63,499 nucleotides of DNA from Pseudoalteromonas phenolica (GTDB lineage Bacteria; Pseudomonadota; Gammaproteobacteria; Enterobacterales; Alteromonadaceae), in assembly GCF_005886345.1 (NCBI RefSeq), contig NZ_PNEC01000062.1, positions 1-63,499 of the forward strand. The letters run 5' to 3'. Of the stretch, positions 51,616-60,630 are shown piece by piece. How positions within the stretch are numbered: position 1 is the stretch's first letter; each line of letters begins with the position of its first letter. A program made the translations under genes and the position numbers. The notes under the pieces were generated by a model, which saw nothing but the letters and a program-made list of their open reading frames with translations, did no database searches and had not been told where the DNA came from.

Positions 51616-53127
51616 TCAGCTTACCTTTTGAGCTTCTTCTGTTGGGCACTGTGCAATAACTTCAACACTATCAGAGTCGTTAACTTGTTCCAATTTTACT
51701 TTAAATCCCCATAGTCTGTACAAATGCTTCATAACTTCATCTTTAGATGTGTGTAATGGAATGCCATTCTGAGGCACGTATCTTAAAGTTAAAGAGCGAT
51801 CGCCTTTTACATCAACATTATAAACTTGTATGTTTGGCTCATGGTTACTTAAGTTATATTGAGCTGATAAAGCTGAGCGTACTTTTTGATATCCTTCTTC
51901 ATTGTGAATAGCCCCGACTTCTAAATGTGGTGCTTTTTGTTTATCGATAATGGTAAAGAGCTTGAAATCTCTAATTAGTTTCGGGGATAAAAACTGACTA
52001 ATAAAGCTTTCATCTTTAAAGTTCTGCATGGCAAAATGCAGCGTATCAAGCCAATCTGCACCAGCAAATTCTGGAAACCAACGTTTATCTTCTTCGGTTG
52101 GGTTTTCACAAATACGTCTAATATCTGTCATCATATTAAAACCAAGCGCATAAGGGTTTATACCTGAATAAAATTTACTATTATAAGGTGGTTGATAAAC
52201 AACATTTGTATGGCTTTGCAAGAACTCAAGCATAAAGGCATCCGAAACTTTACCTTCATCATACAGATGATTGAGAATAGTGTAGTGCCAAAACGTGGCC
52301 CACCCTTCATTCATTACTTGGGTTTGTTTTTGTGGGTAAAAATATTGTGAAATTTTACGAACAATACGGATCACTTCACGTTGCCAGGGTTCTAATAGTG
52401 GTGCATTTTTCTCTATAAAATATAGAATGTTTTCTTGAGGTTCAGATGGAAAGCAAGATTGATTTATTGTCTCAGTTTGTTGGCTTTGAGGTATTGTGCG
52501 CCAGAGTTCATTAACTTGAGACTGTAAGTAGTCCTCCCTCTCTTTTTGCCTCTTTTGTTCCTCATACATAGATATTTGCTGAGGGCGCTTGTATCTATCA
52601 ACACCAAAGTTCATAAGAGCATGGCATGAGTCAATTAAGTTCTCAACTTCATCAATGCCATATTTTTGTTCACATTCTGCTATGTAATTTTTTGCAAAAA
52701 GTAAGTAATCAATGATAGAGGAGGCGTCTGTCCAAGTCTTAAAAAGATAGTTACCCTTGAAAAAGGAGTTGTGACCATAACATGCATGGGCCATAACTAG
52801 GGCTTGCATGGGTAAGGTATTTTCCTCCATCAAATAAGCGATGCAGGGATTTGAGTTAATTACAATTTCATATGCAAGGCCCATTTGGCCTCGACGGTAA
52901 TTTTGCTCAGTTTGGATAAACTTTTTTCCGTAGGACCAGTGACTGTAACCAATAGGCATACCTACACTTGAATAAGCATCCATCATTTGTTCAGCTGTGA
53001 TCACTTCTATCTGATTTGGATACGTATCTAAACGATAATGCTCCGCAACACGTGCAATTTCAGCTTGGTATTCTTCTAGTAATTCAAAGGTCCAATCTGG
53101 ACCATCGTTGATCGGATTATAGGTCAT
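51616..53127 (-). CDS. SpoVR family protein
   Basis: This 503-residue protein matches the SpoVR/YcgB family, named for spore cortex formation in Bacillus but widespread in non-sporing proteobacteria, with a stress role. It opens with a typical GPDWTFELLEEYQAEIARVAE and contains the conserved MNEGWATFWHYTI and NPYALGFNMM. It is the third gene of the prkA-yeaH-spoVR run. Confidence 0.93.
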   Translation of the reverse strand: MTYNPINDGPDWTFELLEEYQAEIARVAEHYRLDTYPNQIEVITAEQMMDAYSSVGMPIGYSHWSYGKKFIQTEQNYRRGQMGLAYEIVINSNPCIAYLMEENTLPMQALVMAHACYGHNSFFKGNYLFKTWTDASSIIDYLLFAKNYIAECEQKYGIDEVENLIDSCHALMNFGVDRYKRPQQISMYEEQKRQKEREDYLQSQVNELWRTIPQSQQTETINQSCFPSEPQENILYFIEKNAPLLEPWQREVIRIVRKISQYFYPQKQTQVMNEGWATFWHYTILNHLYDEGKVSDAFMLEFLQSHTNVVYQPPYNSKFYSGINPYALGFNMMTDIRRICENPTEEDKRWFPEFAGADWLDTLHFAMQNFKDESFISQFLSPKLIRDFKLFTIIDKQKAPHLEVGAIHNEEGYQKVRSALSAQYNLSNHEPNIQVYNVDVKGDRSLTLRYVPQNGIPLHTSKDEVMKHLYRLWGFKVKLEQVNDSDSVEVIAQCPTEEAQKVS

Positions 53128-53143
53128 AACCCCTCCTTACAGA

Positions 53144-54430
53144 CTATGCAGCGCCTTGTTGTTGCTTTTGATTCTTTTTAAACAACTCTCTAAATATTGG
53201 ATAAATATCTTCAACATTTCTAATATGTTGCATTGCAAAGTTATCATGTGTTTGCGCAATACCTTGATATTCTCTCCAGAGACTTTGGTGCGCTCGAGTT
53301 GTTATTTCTATATATGCGTAGTAGCGCACAGTTTTTAAAAGTTGATTGGTTAAAATGTCGGTACAGTGTGGTGAGTCGTCAGCCCAGTTATCTCCATCAG
53401 ATGCTTGTGCAGCATAGATATTCCAATCACCCTGTGAATAACGTTCTTTGACAATTTCATCCATTAATTTAAGTGCACTTGAAACAATTGTTCCACCGGT
53501 TTCTTGAGAATAGAAAAACTCTTGCTCGTCTACCTCTTTAGCTTGGGTATGATGCCGAATGTAAACGACTTCAATGTCTTTGTAGGTTCTAGTTAAAAAT
53601 TGATAAAGTAGAATATAAAAACGTTTAGCCATATCTTTAGTCGCCTGATCCATTGAACCAGATACATCCATTAAGCAAAACATAACGGCTTTACTGGTCG
53701 GGTGGGGACGTTTCTCATAATTACGAAAACGTAAATCATAATCATCGATAAAAGGCACAGCTGCGATTTTTCGTTTTAATTCTTCTATTTCTATTTTGAG
53801 ATTATTAATTTGATGCTCAGGAGGTACGTTTTCATTCATCAATGCATTGAGTTCCTCCTCAGCCTTTTTTAAACGACGCTTTTTCCCGGCAGACATTGCA
53901 ACTCTTCTTGCTAATGACCCTTGCAATGAACGTACAATATCAAGGTTACTGGGCATACCATCATTACAAAACCCAGCTCTGTGAGTTTTCATCTGAACCA
54001 GTTTATCCAGCTGACTCTGCTGAAGGTTTGGTAATTCTAGGTCTTCAAACAATAAATCAAGATACTCGTCTTTTGAAATCGAGAACACAAAATCGTCTTG
54101 TCCTTCACCCTGATCACTTGCTTCACCTTCACCACCACCTCCTCCTTGTCCAGAAGGTGGACGTTGTATTTTGTCACCAGTACTAAATTGATCATTACCG
54201 GGGTGGATCATATCTCGATCGCCCCCTTTTCCTTGGTGAAAAATAGGTTCACTGATGTCCCTCTGTGGAATTGAGATACTTTCACCACTACTTATATCAG
54301 TGACACTTCTTTTGTTGATAGCATCTGAAACAGCTTCTTTTATCTGTTTTTTATATCGCCTGATGAAACGCTGGCGGTTCAACGTACTTTTATTCTTCCC
54401 ATTCAGGCGACGGTCTATAAAATGTGCCAT
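53144..54430 (-). CDS. yeaH: YeaH family (DUF444) protein
   Basis: This 428-residue protein of the UPF0229/DUF444 family is encoded with the PrkA kinase. It has a basic N-terminus (FIDRRLNGKNKSTLNRQRF), a Gly-rich linker (about 85-105), and a von Willebrand A-like domain with a MIDAS-type DVSGSMDQ motif. It is a probable partner of YeaG/PrkA in starvation and stress response. Confidence 0.93.
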   Translation of the reverse strand: MAHFIDRRLNGKNKSTLNRQRFIRRYKKQIKEAVSDAINKRSVTDISSGESISIPQRDISEPIFHQGKGGDRDMIHPGNDQFSTGDKIQRPPSGQGGGGGEGEASDQGEGQDDFVFSISKDEYLDLLFEDLELPNLQQSQLDKLVQMKTHRAGFCNDGMPSNLDIVRSLQGSLARRVAMSAGKKRRLKKAEEELNALMNENVPPEHQINNLKIEIEELKRKIAAVPFIDDYDLRFRNYEKRPHPTSKAVMFCLMDVSGSMDQATKDMAKRFYILLYQFLTRTYKDIEVVYIRHHTQAKEVDEQEFFYSQETGGTIVSSALKLMDEIVKERYSQGDWNIYAAQASDGDNWADDSPHCTDILTNQLLKTVRYYAYIEITTRAHQSLWREYQGIAQTHDNFAMQHIRNVEDIYPIFRELFKKNQKQQQGAA

Positions 54431-54454
54431 AAATCACCCTCCAAGAATATGAAT

Positions 54455-56377
54455 CTACTGAGACTTTCTTACTCTTAAGTACCATTCGGAAAGCAAGCGA
54501 ACTTGCTTTTCAGTGTAGCCTTTTTCAACCATTCGATTTACAAAGTCTTCATGTTTCTTTTGATCTTCAGCGGATGTCTTGGCATTAAATGAAATTACTG
54601 GCAATAGATCCTCAGTGTTTGAGAACATTTTTTTCTCAATCACGGTACGTAATTTTTCATAACTCGTCCAAACTGGGTTTTCACCGTTATGATGCGCTCT
54701 TGCTCTTAAAACAAAATTAACGATTTCATTTCTGAAGTCTTTCGGGTTAGAAATGCCAGCAGGTTTCTCAATTTTTTCAAGTTCAGCGTTTAAAGCCGCT
54801 CTATCAAATAATTGGCCTGTATCGGGATCTCGATATTCTTGATCTTGGATCCAGAAGTCAGCATAGGTAACATAACGATCAAATATATTCTGACCGTATT
54901 CTGAGTAAGATTCTAAATAAGCGGTTTGTAACTCTTTTCCTATAAACTCAACATATTGAGGAATTAAATAGCCTTTCAGATGACTTAAATAGCGCTCTTG
55001 TATTTCTGCACTAAACTGTTCTCGCTCAATTTGTTGTTCTAAAACATAAAAAAGATGTACGGGGTTGGCAGCTACTTCAGCATGATCGAAATTGAATACG
55101 CGTGATAAGATCTTAAATGCAAAGCGCGTCGATAGTCCTGTCATACCTTCATCGACACCTGCATAATCTCGATACTCTTGATACGACTTAGCTTTTGGAT
55201 CTGTATCTTTAAGACTTTCACCGTCATAAACTCGCATTTTGGAATATAAGCTGGAGTTTTCAGGTTCTTGTAACCTTGAGAGTGATACAAACTTGGCAAG
55301 TGTTTCAAGTGTTCCAGGTGCGCAAGGTGCTGTAGATAGTTCACTGTTATCAATAAGTTTCTGATAAATTTTGACTTCTTCAGAAACTCTTAGGCAATAA
55401 GGGACTTTAACAATATATACACGGTCTAAAAAAGCTTCATTGTTTTTGTTGTTCTTAAAACTTTGCCATTCAGACTCGTTTGAGTGAGCCAAAATCATAC
55501 CATTGTAGGGTAAAGCAGAAATGCCTTCAGTGCCGTTGTAATTACCTTCTTGTGTTGCTGTTAATAAAGGGTGTAACACTTTAATCGGAGCCTTGAACAT
55601 CTCAACAAACTCCATTAGGCCTTGGTTCGCCAAACACAAAGAGCCTGAATATGCATATGCATCAGGATCATTCTGAGCGTAATGTTCAAGTTTGCGTATA
55701 TCAACTTTACCAACCAAAGCCGAAATATCTTGATTGTTTTCATCACCAGGTTCAGTTTTTGCAATCGCAACCTGATCAAGAATAGACGGGTAACGTTTCA
55801 CGACTTTAAATTGAGTGATGTCTCCACCAAACTCATGTAATCTCTTGGTCGCCCACGGAGACATAATTGTTTTTAGGTAGCGAGGCTTAATGCCATATTC
55901 TTTCTCTAATAAATTTGCATCTTCAACTGGATTGAATAAAGAAAGAGGGTGGTCGTTAACTGGTGAACCCTTTATGGCGTAAATAGGAACTTGCTGCATT
56001 AGGTATTTCAGTTTTTCTGCGATCGATGATTTACCACCACCAACTGGACCTAACAGGTAAAGAACTTGTTTACACTCTTCTAAACCTTGCGCAGCGTGTT
56101 TTAAGTAAGAAACGATTTGTTCAATGGCTTCTTCCATACCATAAAATTCGCTAAAAGCAGGGTATCGAGCGATAACACGATTAGAAAATAAACGGCTTAA
56201 TCTTGCATCTGTTGAAGTATCAACCATCTCAGGCTCACCAATAGCCATGAGCAGTCGTTCTGCCGAGCTAGCATATGCCGATTTGTCGTTCTTACATATT
56301 TCTAGAAATTCAGCGATTGAATATTCTTCTTCTTGGGAAGCTTCATATCTGGCTTGATAATGTTCGAAAATTGTCAT
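54455..56377 (-). CDS. yeaG: PrkA/YeaG serine protein kinase
   Basis: This 640-residue protein has an N-terminal PrkA AAA domain with Walker A GPVGGGKSS and a C-terminal PrkA kinase-like domain. E. coli YeaG acts with YeaH in nitrogen starvation and stationary phase. The start at 56377 (MTIFEHYQARYEA) is chosen over the one four codons upstream because GGAGGT lies just before it. The first gene of a three-gene cluster. Confidence 0.94.
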   Translation of the reverse strand: MTIFEHYQARYEASQEEEYSIAEFLEICKNDKSAYASSAERLLMAIGEPEMVDTSTDARLSRLFSNRVIARYPAFSEFYGMEEAIEQIVSYLKHAAQGLEECKQVLYLLGPVGGGKSSIAEKLKYLMQQVPIYAIKGSPVNDHPLSLFNPVEDANLLEKEYGIKPRYLKTIMSPWATKRLHEFGGDITQFKVVKRYPSILDQVAIAKTEPGDENNQDISALVGKVDIRKLEHYAQNDPDAYAYSGSLCLANQGLMEFVEMFKAPIKVLHPLLTATQEGNYNGTEGISALPYNGMILAHSNESEWQSFKNNKNNEAFLDRVYIVKVPYCLRVSEEVKIYQKLIDNSELSTAPCAPGTLETLAKFVSLSRLQEPENSSLYSKMRVYDGESLKDTDPKAKSYQEYRDYAGVDEGMTGLSTRFAFKILSRVFNFDHAEVAANPVHLFYVLEQQIEREQFSAEIQERYLSHLKGYLIPQYVEFIGKELQTAYLESYSEYGQNIFDRYVTYADFWIQDQEYRDPDTGQLFDRAALNAELEKIEKPAGISNPKDFRNEIVNFVLRARAHHNGENPVWTSYEKLRTVIEKKMFSNTEDLLPVISFNAKTSAEDQKKHEDFVNRMVEKGYTEKQVRLLSEWYLRVRKSQ

Positions 56378-56517
56378 AACGACCTCCAAATAACCTGTGT
56401 GAGCTTAGAATAAGAAACTATTTAATAGTAAAAGGTATAATTAAAGCTTAGACATGAAATTAGGAAATTGCCTAAAAAATCCAGATATTTAATTGATGAA
56501 TGATAAAGAGGGAAATA

Positions 56518-56545
56518 TAAAAAAGGCGTCTATAGACGCCTTTAT
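56518..56545 (-). terminator. Rho-independent terminator after sodB
   Basis: A 9-bp stem AAAGGCGTC/GACGCCTTT with a TATA loop is followed by a T run on the minus strand. Confidence 0.88.
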
Positions 56546-56570
56546 TCAATTATCTGCAATGAAAGAGGTG

Positions 56571-57152
56571 TTAAGCTAGGTTGCTGTTAGCAAATTCCCA
56601 GTTTACTAGTGCCCAGAAACCTTTTAGGTATTCAGGACGAACATTGCGGTAATCGATATAATAAGCGTGTTCCCAAAGGTCAACAGTTAGGATAGGCGTT
56701 ACACCTTCTTCTGTTAGTGGTGTAGCTGCATTTGAAGTATTTACGATATCTAATGAACCGTCAGCTAGTTGTACTAACCAAGTCCAGCTTGAACCGAAGT
56801 TGTTAACTGCTTTGTCGTTGAAAGCTTCTTGGAATGCTGCGAATGAGCCCCATTTCGCATTAATTAGTTCAGCAACTTTACCAGTTGGTTCGCCACCTGC
56901 ATTTGGTGCAAGGCTGTGCCAGTAGAAAGTGTGGTTCCAGATTTGAGCTGCGTTATTGAAAACGCCGCCTTCAGAGCTGCATACTACTTCTTCAAGAGTT
57001 TTATCAGCAAAGTCAGTACCTTCAACTAAACCATTTAATTTCACTACATAAGTGTTGTGGTGCTTACCGTGGTGAAATTCTAAAGTTTCTTTAGAAATAT
57101 GTGGTTCTAGCGCATCGATTGCATAAGGTAATGACGGTAGTTCAAAAGCCAT
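56571..57152 (-). CDS. sodB: Iron superoxide dismutase
   Basis: SodB converts superoxide to peroxide and oxygen in the cytoplasm. The 193-residue protein starts MAFELPSLPYAIDALEPHIS, with metal ligands in the EFHHGKHH motif (His27), NHTFYWHSL (His about 74) and DLWEHAYY (Asp and His near 157-161). The FGSSWTWL stretch fits the Fe type. The start at 57152 follows GGAGATAACC. Confidence 0.96.
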   Translation of the reverse strand: MAFELPSLPYAIDALEPHISKETLEFHHGKHHNTYVVKLNGLVEGTDFADKTLEEVVCSSEGGVFNNAAQIWNHTFYWHSLAPNAGGEPTGKVAELINAKWGSFAAFQEAFNDKAVNNFGSSWTWLVQLADGSLDIVNTSNAATPLTEEGVTPILTVDLWEHAYYIDYRNVRPEYLKGFWALVNWEFANSNLA

Positions 57153-57392
57153 GGTTATCTCCATTTGTTATGTATTTTGCTAATTACGACTGAAACATAG
57201 ACTACTGAAGCCCAGATTTCTATACGAATTAACTTTATAGTGATACTATAATTCCTGAGTATTTTACTCAAGTTTAGGCAAACAGCAATGGCGTAGTTAG
57301 AGACTATTTGTTTTATTTGCCAAAAATGCGTGTTTTACCGCGCAACGAATTCGATTTTTCATGGCTACGCATCGTCACATAGAGGTTAATAA

Positions 57393-57734
57393 ATGGAAAC
57401 CATTGATAAAATTAAGCAACAAATTTCTGAAAACCCAATCATTCTATATATGAAAGGCTCACCTAAATTGCCTAACTGTGGTTTTTCTTCACAAGCATCT
57501 CAGGCATTAATGGCTTGTGGTGAACAGTTTGCTTATGTTGATATTCTTTTAAACCCAGATATTCGTGCTGAGCTACCTCACTACGCGAACTGGCCGACTT
57601 TCCCTCAGCTTTGGGTTGAAGGTGAGTTAATCGGCGGTTGTGACATTATTCTAGAAATGTTCCAAAAGGGTGAGTTACAGCCGTTAATTAAAGAAACAGC
57701 TGATAAATATAGAGAAGAAAGTGAACAGGCTTAA
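57393..57734 (+). CDS. grxD: Monothiol glutaredoxin
   Basis: GrxD (Grx4) is a CGFS-type glutaredoxin that carries iron-sulfur clusters, often with BolA. The 113-residue protein has Cys29 in PNCGFSSQA, the WPTFPQLW cis-proline motif and GGCDI for glutathione binding. Divergent from sodB and followed by a terminator. Confidence 0.95.
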   Translation: METIDKIKQQISENPIILYMKGSPKLPNCGFSSQASQALMACGEQFAYVDILLNPDIRAELPHYANWPTFPQLWVEGELIGGCDIILEMFQKGELQPLIKETADKYREESEQA

Positions 57735-57755
57735 TCTATTTTTGCTCAATACCAA

Positions 57756-57785
57756 GAGCCCGGACTGATGTTCGGGTTTTTTTTG
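57756..57785 (+). terminator. Rho-independent terminator after grxD
   Basis: The hairpin around AGCCCGGA and TTCGGGTTT is followed by an eight-base T run. Confidence 0.85.
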
Positions 57786-57814
57786 TCTGAATTTTGTTCT
57801 AATGAAAATTAGGT

Positions 57815-57841
57815 AAAAAAAAGCCCGCTAAAAAAGCGGGC
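57815..57841 (-). terminator. Intrinsic terminator of the candidate sRNA
   Basis: A 7-bp stem GCCCGCT/AGCGGGC with a 5-base loop is followed by eight Ts on the minus strand, as in Hfq-binding sRNA 3' ends. Confidence 0.85.
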
Positions 57842-57965
57842 AAAACAACAAGTTGAAGGAAGTAATGAGGGAACTCTAAATACAAAACTGTATTTAGATG
57901 AACCATATGACAAATCAGAAATCATATGGCTTAAAAACTGTTTCGGTAAGCTGTCTTACTGGAAC
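57815..57965 (-). ncRNA. Candidate small RNA, unassigned family
   Basis: On the minus strand a transcript of about 150 nt is predicted, with a good promoter upstream and an intrinsic terminator downstream and no open frame. Internal hairpins, from the 5' end, are GTAAG/CTTAC (57946-57959), CCATATGA/TCATATGG (57903-57929) and CTAAATACA/TGTATTTAG with a 4-base loop (57876-57897). A pyrimidine-rich single-stranded linker (about 57842-57875, with CTTCCTTC able to pair with Shine-Dalgarno sequences) precedes a 7-bp terminator stem GCCCGCT (57823-57841) and a run of eight Ts. This is the layout of an Hfq-dependent base-pairing sRNA. It does not match Spot 42, RyhB, GcvB, CyaR or RprA as I recall them. 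Confidence 0.6.
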
Positions 57966-57972
57966 GAGGAAT

Positions 57973-58001
57973 ATAATAAGGATAATCGAAAAATTGATCA
58001 A
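57973..58001 (-). promoter_or_regulatory. Promoter of the candidate sRNA
   Basis: Reading the minus strand, TTGATC (57996-58001), a 17-bp spacer and TATTAT (57973-57978) form a good sigma-70 promoter with a start near 57966. Confidence 0.65.
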
Positions 58002-58564
58002 ACTAGAAAAATTACAATGTTCACATTAGAAAATTTTATCCGAAGTGTTTTTTTTGTTTTGATTTAGATCATTTGTCTGAATTTGATTTTTACTAAGTTG
58101 TTGTTTTTGGGTGTTTAAGTTGCTTTTGGTTATCTTTTATATGATTAGAATATTTGTTGTAAATTGGTATGACCAAGTTGTTTTTGTGGGTTTATTCATA
58201 TTTTTTGAATAAGTACTCTGTTTTATGCAAGCTGTATAGATAAATAAGCGTTCATTCATGTTTGTTGCTTTAATTTAATTGACGACACGTATGTTATTTG
58301 TAGGTGTTACTAATTAACAATGGCCCTTGTTATCAAAGAAGTAAAAAATATTGGAATTTAAAAATGAAATCTAAAGCTAATAATTTATGGGTGTTTCAAT
58401 GATAATTCATCGCTTTGTCGATAAATCGACTCAATTCATAGTAATCAGATTGTCAGTAAAGTAATGACTGGGTAAACTATCTGAACCTTCAGCTTTTTAT
58501 ATTGTCGATAATCAAGCTGGTGGCGCTGAATGCCCCAACACAACTATTTTAGGAGTATAACAAA
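58002..58564. other. AT-rich gene-free region before tolQ
   Basis: About 560 bp without a credible gene; only a 12-codon ATG frame near 58363 is seen. In E. coli ybgC precedes tolQ; it is absent here. The stretch must hold the tol-pal promoter, which I cannot place with confidence, and it contains a GntR-type palindrome at 58164-58176. A ribosome binding site TAGGAG lies before the tolQ GTG. Confidence 0.6.
58164..58176. promoter_or_regulatory. GntR-family-type operator palindrome
   Basis: TTGGT-ATG-ACCAA is a perfect 5-bp inverted repeat with a 3-base centre, the form bound by PdhR/LldR/FadR-like GntR regulators. It lies 389 bp before tolQ and about 165 bp upstream of the candidate sRNA promoter, so its target is unclear. 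Confidence 0.35.
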
Positions 58565-59254
58565 GTGGAATCGGGTCTTAATTTTATTGATCTTATTTTA
58601 AAAGCAAGTTTATTAGTTCAATTAGTCATGCTTACCCTTGTTGGAATGTCTATAGCTTCATGGGCGATTATTTTTCAGCGCAAGTCTATTATTTCAAAAG
58701 CATTAAATGATACGAAAAAGTTTGAGCAAAAGTTTTGGTCGGGTATGGAGTTAAGTAAACTCTATAATGAGATCACGGCTCGAGCAGGAAATGCATCTGG
58801 TTTAGAAGCTCTATTTGTTTCTGGCTTTAAAGAATTTGCAAGGCAAAAGAAAAGTAGCAATCAGTCTACCGGCTTAGTTATTGAGGGTACGCATCGCTCA
58901 ATGCGCGTGGCTCTGTCACGAGAAGTGGAAAAACTAGAATCAAGTTTATCTTTCTTAGCAACGGTAGGCTCAATTAGCCCATATATCGGATTATTTGGGA
59001 CTGTTTGGGGCATCATGAATGCATTCATTGCTTTAGGCGAAGTAAAGCAAGCAACGTTACAAATGGTTGCGCCTGGTATTGCTGAAGCGCTTATTGCAAC
59101 GGCAATTGGTTTGTTCGCTGCGATACCTGCTGTTATGGCATATAACCGTTTTGCAAAAAATGTTGAAAAGCTTGAAAGTCATTACGTAAACTTTATGGAA
59201 GAATTTGCTAACATTTTGCATCGCCAGGCCGCAAGTTCTGCCGAGGCAAAGTAA
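58565..59254 (+). CDS. tolQ: Tol-Pal system protein TolQ
   Basis: TolQ is the inner-membrane motor protein, a homologue of ExbB and MotA, that uses the proton gradient to energise TolA. The 229-residue protein has three membrane helices (about 15-37, 137-158, 170-190), with the conserved GSISPYIGLFGTVWGIM. Its start is a GTG after AGGAG. Confidence 0.95.
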   Translation: MESGLNFIDLILKASLLVQLVMLTLVGMSIASWAIIFQRKSIISKALNDTKKFEQKFWSGMELSKLYNEITARAGNASGLEALFVSGFKEFARQKKSSNQSTGLVIEGTHRSMRVALSREVEKLESSLSFLATVGSISPYIGLFGTVWGIMNAFIALGEVKQATLQMVAPGIAEALIATAIGLFAAIPAVMAYNRFAKNVEKLESHYVNFMEEFANILHRQAASSAEAK

Positions 59255-59255
59255 T

Positions 59256-59681
59256 ATGTATTTACGTAAAAAGCGCAGACCCGTTGCTGAAATTAATGTA
59301 GTGCCCTACATCGATGTCATGTTAGTTCTTCTTATTATTTTTATGGCTACAGCTCCTTTAATTACACATGGTGTGAAAGTTGATTTACCAAAAATGTCTG
59401 AATCAGATTTAGTTGATACTAAGGACGCCCCACCAATTATTGCGAGTATTGACGCACAAGGTAGATATTATGTGAGCGTAGGCACAGATCCAGAATCACC
59501 AATGGATGCAATAGAAGTTGCTGCAGTGATAAAGTTGAAGTTACAGCAAAACCCTGAAACACCTGTGATGATTAAAGGCTCAGGTAAAGTATCTTATCAA
59601 GAAGTTCTCTTACTTATGGACTTCCTTAAAAATGCGGGTGTACCTTCTGTAGGGTTAATGACCAAGTCATTTGAGGAATAA
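59256..59681 (+). CDS. tolR: Tol-Pal system protein TolR
   Basis: TolR is the stator partner of TolQ. The 141-residue protein has one membrane helix carrying the proton-channel Asp in EINVVPYIDVMLVLLIIFM and a periplasmic domain. The start at 59256, one base after the tolQ stop, gives MYLRKKRRPVAE; a longer frame inside tolQ is rejected. Confidence 0.95.
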   Translation: MYLRKKRRPVAEINVVPYIDVMLVLLIIFMATAPLITHGVKVDLPKMSESDLVDTKDAPPIIASIDAQGRYYVSVGTDPESPMDAIEVAAVIKLKLQQNPETPVMIKGSGKVSYQEVLLLMDFLKNAGVPSVGLMTKSFEE

Positions 59682-59683
59682 CC

Positions 59684-60622
59684 ATGGAATCATTAACTAG
59701 TGGATTTATTAAATCTTTTTTTCTGCATATTGCTTTAGGCGGTTTACTGTTTGCTACTGCAAATTTTGAGATGCCAACGTCTAATGTAATGCAAGTGCAA
59801 TTAAATCCAGTTATGGAACAGCCAGAAGAAAATGTAGTGTCAGCTGTTTCTGTTGATCAGCAAATGGTTGAACAAAAGATTGCAGAACTTAAACAGCAAG
59901 AGATTAATAAAAAACGAGCTGAAGAAAAGCGTATACGCGATCTTGAAAAGCGTGCTCAACAAGCGCGAAAAGACCGTGAGGCTGAAGCGAGGAGAATCAG
60001 AAAGCTTGAACAGCAAAGGCTTGCCAAGTTAGAAGAGAAGCGTAAAGCAGAGGCTCAAGCAAAAAAAGCGAGAAAAATTGAAGAAAAACAACGTGCAGAT
60101 GCAGAGAAAGCACGTGCTGAAAAGTTAGCCGCTGAGAAAGCAGCAAAAGCTGCATCTGATAAGCGAAAAGCTGAAGAAGACGCACTTAAAAAAGCCGAAG
60201 ACGCTCGTAAGAAACGTGAAGCAGAAGAAAAGCACAGAGCAGAAGAGGCTGAAAAAGCGCGTTTAAAAGCGATAGAAGAACAATTACTTCAAGAACAATT
60301 AGCGCAAGAACAAGCAGCTAGAAATAAATTAAGAAGGCAACAAGTTCTTGGTGAGGTTGAGAAGTATCAGGCACTGATTTCACAGCGTATTCAATCTAAT
60401 TTGTTAACTGACGAGGCAATGCGTGGTAAGGAATGTCGAGTCAATATCCGTCTTGCTTTCAATGGCTTAGTGACCAGTGTTAAGTCACTTGGAGGTGACA
60501 AGTTAGTTTGCGATGCCGCACTCAGAGCAATTCGTCTTGCTGATACGTTACCCGTTTCTAAAGATAAAGACGTGTTTGAACAGCTTAAAAATATAAACTT
60601 AACAATTAAACCAGAATTATAA
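59684..60622 (+). CDS. tolA: Tol-Pal system protein TolA
   Basis: TolA spans the periplasm and links the TolQR motor to TolB/Pal. The 312-residue protein has one N-terminal membrane anchor (about 9-27), a long Ala/Lys/Glu/Arg-rich coiled coil (about 60-215) and the globular C-terminal domain (about 220-312) with Cys residues in GKECRVNIRLAF and DKLVCDAALRAI. Two bases follow the tolR stop. Confidence 0.94.
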   Translation: MESLTSGFIKSFFLHIALGGLLFATANFEMPTSNVMQVQLNPVMEQPEENVVSAVSVDQQMVEQKIAELKQQEINKKRAEEKRIRDLEKRAQQARKDREAEARRIRKLEQQRLAKLEEKRKAEAQAKKARKIEEKQRADAEKARAEKLAAEKAAKAASDKRKAEEDALKKAEDARKKREAEEKHRAEEAEKARLKAIEEQLLQEQLAQEQAARNKLRRQQVLGEVEKYQALISQRIQSNLLTDEAMRGKECRVNIRLAFNGLVTSVKSLGGDKLVCDAALRAIRLADTLPVSKDKDVFEQLKNINLTIKPEL

Positions 60623-60630
60623 GGAAAACT

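Noticed and set aside
53896..54186. 96-residue plus-strand frame within yeaH
   Set aside because: It is antisense to a conserved gene, with no start signal and no plausible domain.
56470..56490. Sigma-54 promoter upstream of prkA
   Set aside because: On the minus strand a GG and GC pair exists but is separated by nine bases instead of ten, and the flanking consensus is poor.
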